Below are positions 61,777 through 64,000 of a stretch of DNA of 64,000 bases, piece after piece. This stretch comes from Volvox africanus (Eukaryota > Chlorophyta > Chlorophyceae > Chlamydomonadales > Volvocaceae). The number at the start of each line of letters is the position of its first letter. The first letter of the stretch is position 1. The stretch lies in NCBI GenBank assembly GCA_030268105.1, contig BSDZ01000010.1:3944001-4008000 (forward strand), given 5' to 3'. A program made the position numbers and the translations under genes. The notes below the pieces were generated by a model. The model did no database searches, was not told where the DNA came from, and saw only the letters and a list, made by a program, of their open reading frames with translations.

Positions 61777-63149
61777 ATGTTGAACGACATGGCAGAGGGC
61801 AGCTCGAATCACGTAACCTGGATTTCTAGGATCTTATTGACCCAGTGGTACCACCCTGTGGTCCATGGTTTGGTGTGGAAGTGATTTTGCCCTAGTCGCC
61901 TAGCACTCACGGAACTCTTTAACTGGGTAGGCCCTTAAACGTTCCGGTGTTCCCCGGAACTTACCTACAAAAAATTGGCTTTCAGAACCCAAATTTTTGG
62001 TGTTCCTATAAGTCTGTAGAACAAGGTATAATGAGGTCTCGTACTGTCAAGCTATCAAGTCATGACGTTCTGGAGCCAGTAATTGTCCCCCGAACTGGAC
62101 TTTGCTGTAAGGAAAAACGTTCCTGGTAACCCGAAAAAAAGGTTGTTTCTTCACTAGAGAATTTTTCCTGTCCCCGGAAAGTCGCCAAAAATTACCGGGG
62201 GTCCCCGAACGGGCCAAACACTTTACCGGGGATTTGGGGAACAAGCCAAAAGTTTTCGGGTCCCGTCACGGGTGAAGTTCCATGCGCCCCATGTATTGCA
62301 ACCATGGCCTCACGTAAAAGCTTGCTGGAAATATGCAAGGGTTACACCCTCCACCATAAAACCCCCTTCCACAACCTCGACGGCCCCCTGCTATAAAATC
62401 ATCCCTTCTGGTGGGATGATTACGTCTTCAGTGACTTTGGGCCGTTGTTGCAAAGCCGCAACGGGGTTGGACGGCTTTTATGTCGTCGTGGTGTGCTATG
62501 CTTGACAACTGTAGAAAGTGCAAAAAAGCTGCGAGAGAGACCCTTACGGCACGGTTGGTACGATATCTCCATCCCTTGGTCCTGTCCAACCGTCTGTACA
62601 ATCGCAGTTCCGCAGCTCGGAACCTGACGGAACACTTCGTCAGCCGTACAGTTCCTTGTCATCTCCGCAAAGCACTTCAGCGGATTTAAATGTCCTACGT
62701 ATTAGTTACACCAACAGAACCTTCATCAGCTGCATGCAAGAATGTGTATCTTTGTGTATCTTACAACACTACCGAGCACTAACCTGAGAAGGACACTCCT
62801 GTCACGTCATGCTCAAATTCCATGCGCGTCTGCGAATGCAGGTGTCTGAATACCGGACGGATACGTTCCTGCGCCACAGAGTCCATCATCCTGTGCAAGT
62901 CAGCAATTTGCTGATTTGCACAGGATGGCAAACCCTGTCCGCGTGACTTGCCCTATTTCGCATCAGCATGGGCCGGAGTACGCTGCTGCTGTGCCGGTTG
63001 CAGCTGCAGCTGTTGATGTTGATGTTGATGCTCAGATGGCTCCTTTTGAAGCTTCACCGATGCTTCCTGAGCACATGCACAACCAATCAGGCGGCAACGA
63101 TGAACGGGGTGCAGGAAACTCACTAAGTGATAATGCAGTAGACACTTGA
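61777..63149 (+). CDS. Small four-exon protein of unknown function
   Basis: Not recognised. Proposed exons 61777-61812, 62515-62691, 62842-62898 and 62967-63149, all phase 0, give 150 aa. Two start codons are possible (61777 or 61789, MAEGSSNH). The second exon is Ser/Pro/Gln-rich (GTVGTISPSLGPVQPSVQ). The third is a well-bounded 57-nt exon, VSEYRTDTFLRHRVHHPVQ, between a CAG acceptor and a GTCAGC donor. The last begins HGPEYAAAVPVAAAAV, has a Val-Asp repeat from a GTTGAT run, and ends polar and acidic. No membrane helix or catalytic motif is visible, so it is probably disordered. The 62691 donor (GTCCTA) is weak. The case rests on four joins in one phase without a stop; it could be a partial model. 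Confidence 0.45.
61935..62275. repeat. Imperfect CCCCGG-rich repeat block
   Basis: Repeated short units of the type TCCCCGGAA, GCCAAAA, TTACCGGGG with a palindromic GTTCCCCGGAAC near 61949. It fills much of intron 1 of the small four-exon gene and may be the remains of a small non-autonomous element. Confidence 0.45.
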
Positions 63150-64000
63150 CATTCGTCGCCAGCGCGTTCCTAACGTGCCTGGGGGTTGAACGCCATGCAG
63201 CTGAATGCCAATAAAATTTTCATTCGCGCCCTGCTCCCGCTCTATGTGCGGCGATGGAAGCACTTCCACCCCGTAGTGGAAGCCAACTCACCCGCAAGGG
63301 CACGCCGAAAATGTACCAGCCGGAAATAACCCCAAGTCTGCGCAGCAGTCAAGGGCCATGCAGAGAGGTAAAGAGGAGGGAAAAGGCACCGGGAGGTAAA
63401 GAGGCGTGCCGGCTAACTTTCCTGTCTGCAATACCATGTGGTATGTGACACGATTGCGTTGACCCACTACATCCACTTACGAAATATACTGCCAGATCGG
63501 CCACCTAACCACCCACCCGATGACCATCAGAAGTTCTCCACGGCCCCGCAGCATCAGATAGATCGCTGTTGCGGCAAGTGACACAATGCAGGGTATGCGC
63601 CGGATGAGTCACAGAGAGTCACAATCGGGGATCATCCAGCCGCTTGCTTGCCCTGGAAGGAAGTGAGGGATAGAGGGGCATGGGGTGGTGCTGACTGGGA
63701 CTACTTGGTGGGGACGCTTACGGATTGTCGTGCACGCACGTTCTGGAGAAACCCACGCGCAGGCTGGAGGCTTGCCACGCAAGCACACATGTTTACTCCT
63801 GCCAACAATCAGGACTCCAGACTCAATTCCAGTCTCAAGCCGGCGTGCTACTTGCGGCAAACCCTGTGCCGATTACGTCTGTGCTGTGGGGGTTTACCTT
63901 AATGTGCACCGGCACGAGCAAAGTCCCGGGTGCCGTGTTCGAAAACCATCAATTCAAACTTGATTATTGAGATCGGTTTTCAACTGTTCAAATAAAAAAT
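63150..64000. other. Window end, no gene seen
   Basis: Short open frames on both strands near 63250-63450 and 63650-63960 lack splice support or recognisable motifs. A gene running off the window cannot be excluded. Confidence 0.4.

Noticed and set aside
1..64000. tRNA, rRNA, CRISPR or bacterial operon features
   Set aside because: None seen; spliced genes and plant-type families show this is eukaryotic nuclear DNA.

Overview
This is nuclear DNA from a green alga (Chlorophyta, most likely a chlorophycean). Genes are broken into many short exons joined by GT-AG introns. The gene set is that of a photosynthetic eukaryote: plant-type PEX22, a starch synthase III with CBM53 modules, a thioredoxin z-like protein, a VDE-like lipocalin, a plant-type ZIP transporter and a mitoribosomal protein. 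Exon models were built by hand from splice sites, reading phase and family motifs. Where phase is preserved across every junction the model is strong; weak spots are flagged in each entry.

Layout. 1.4-4.9 kb: lipocalin gene (-). 5-8 kb: mostly non-coding, with a decayed non-LTR reverse transcriptase and degenerate tandem repeats. 8.1-9.3 kb: small EF-hand gene (+). 10.1-10.9 kb: PEX22 (-), divergent from a 12-exon SET methyltransferase (+, 11.1-15.5 kb). 15.5-18.4 kb: unresolved exon-like pieces. 18.4-19.1 kb: ankyrin-repeat protein (+), followed by mitoribosomal mS34 (+, to about 20.2 kb). 22.4-30.1 kb: an 11-exon gene (-) joining a transit peptide, tandem CBM48/AMPK-type starch-binding domains and a sucrose-phosphatase HAD domain. 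31.3-32.6 kb: thioredoxin z-like (+). 32.6-36.4 kb: unresolved. 36.4-48.5 kb: 21-exon starch synthase III (-), divergent from a BACK-domain protein with a long Gln-rich tail (+, 48.9-55.3 kb). 56.7-61.1 kb: ZIP metal transporter (-). 61.8-63.1 kb: small four-exon gene of unknown function (+).

Functional theme. Two genes of plastid glucan metabolism, starch synthase III and the CBM48-sucrose-phosphatase fusion, lie about 6 kb apart on the same strand, with a plastid redox protein between them. The fusion is the most unusual item: a phosphatase of sucrose synthesis that appears to be plastid-targeted and carries starch-binding modules. The remaining genes look like ordinary housekeeping neighbours. 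No tRNA, rRNA or CRISPR array was recognised.
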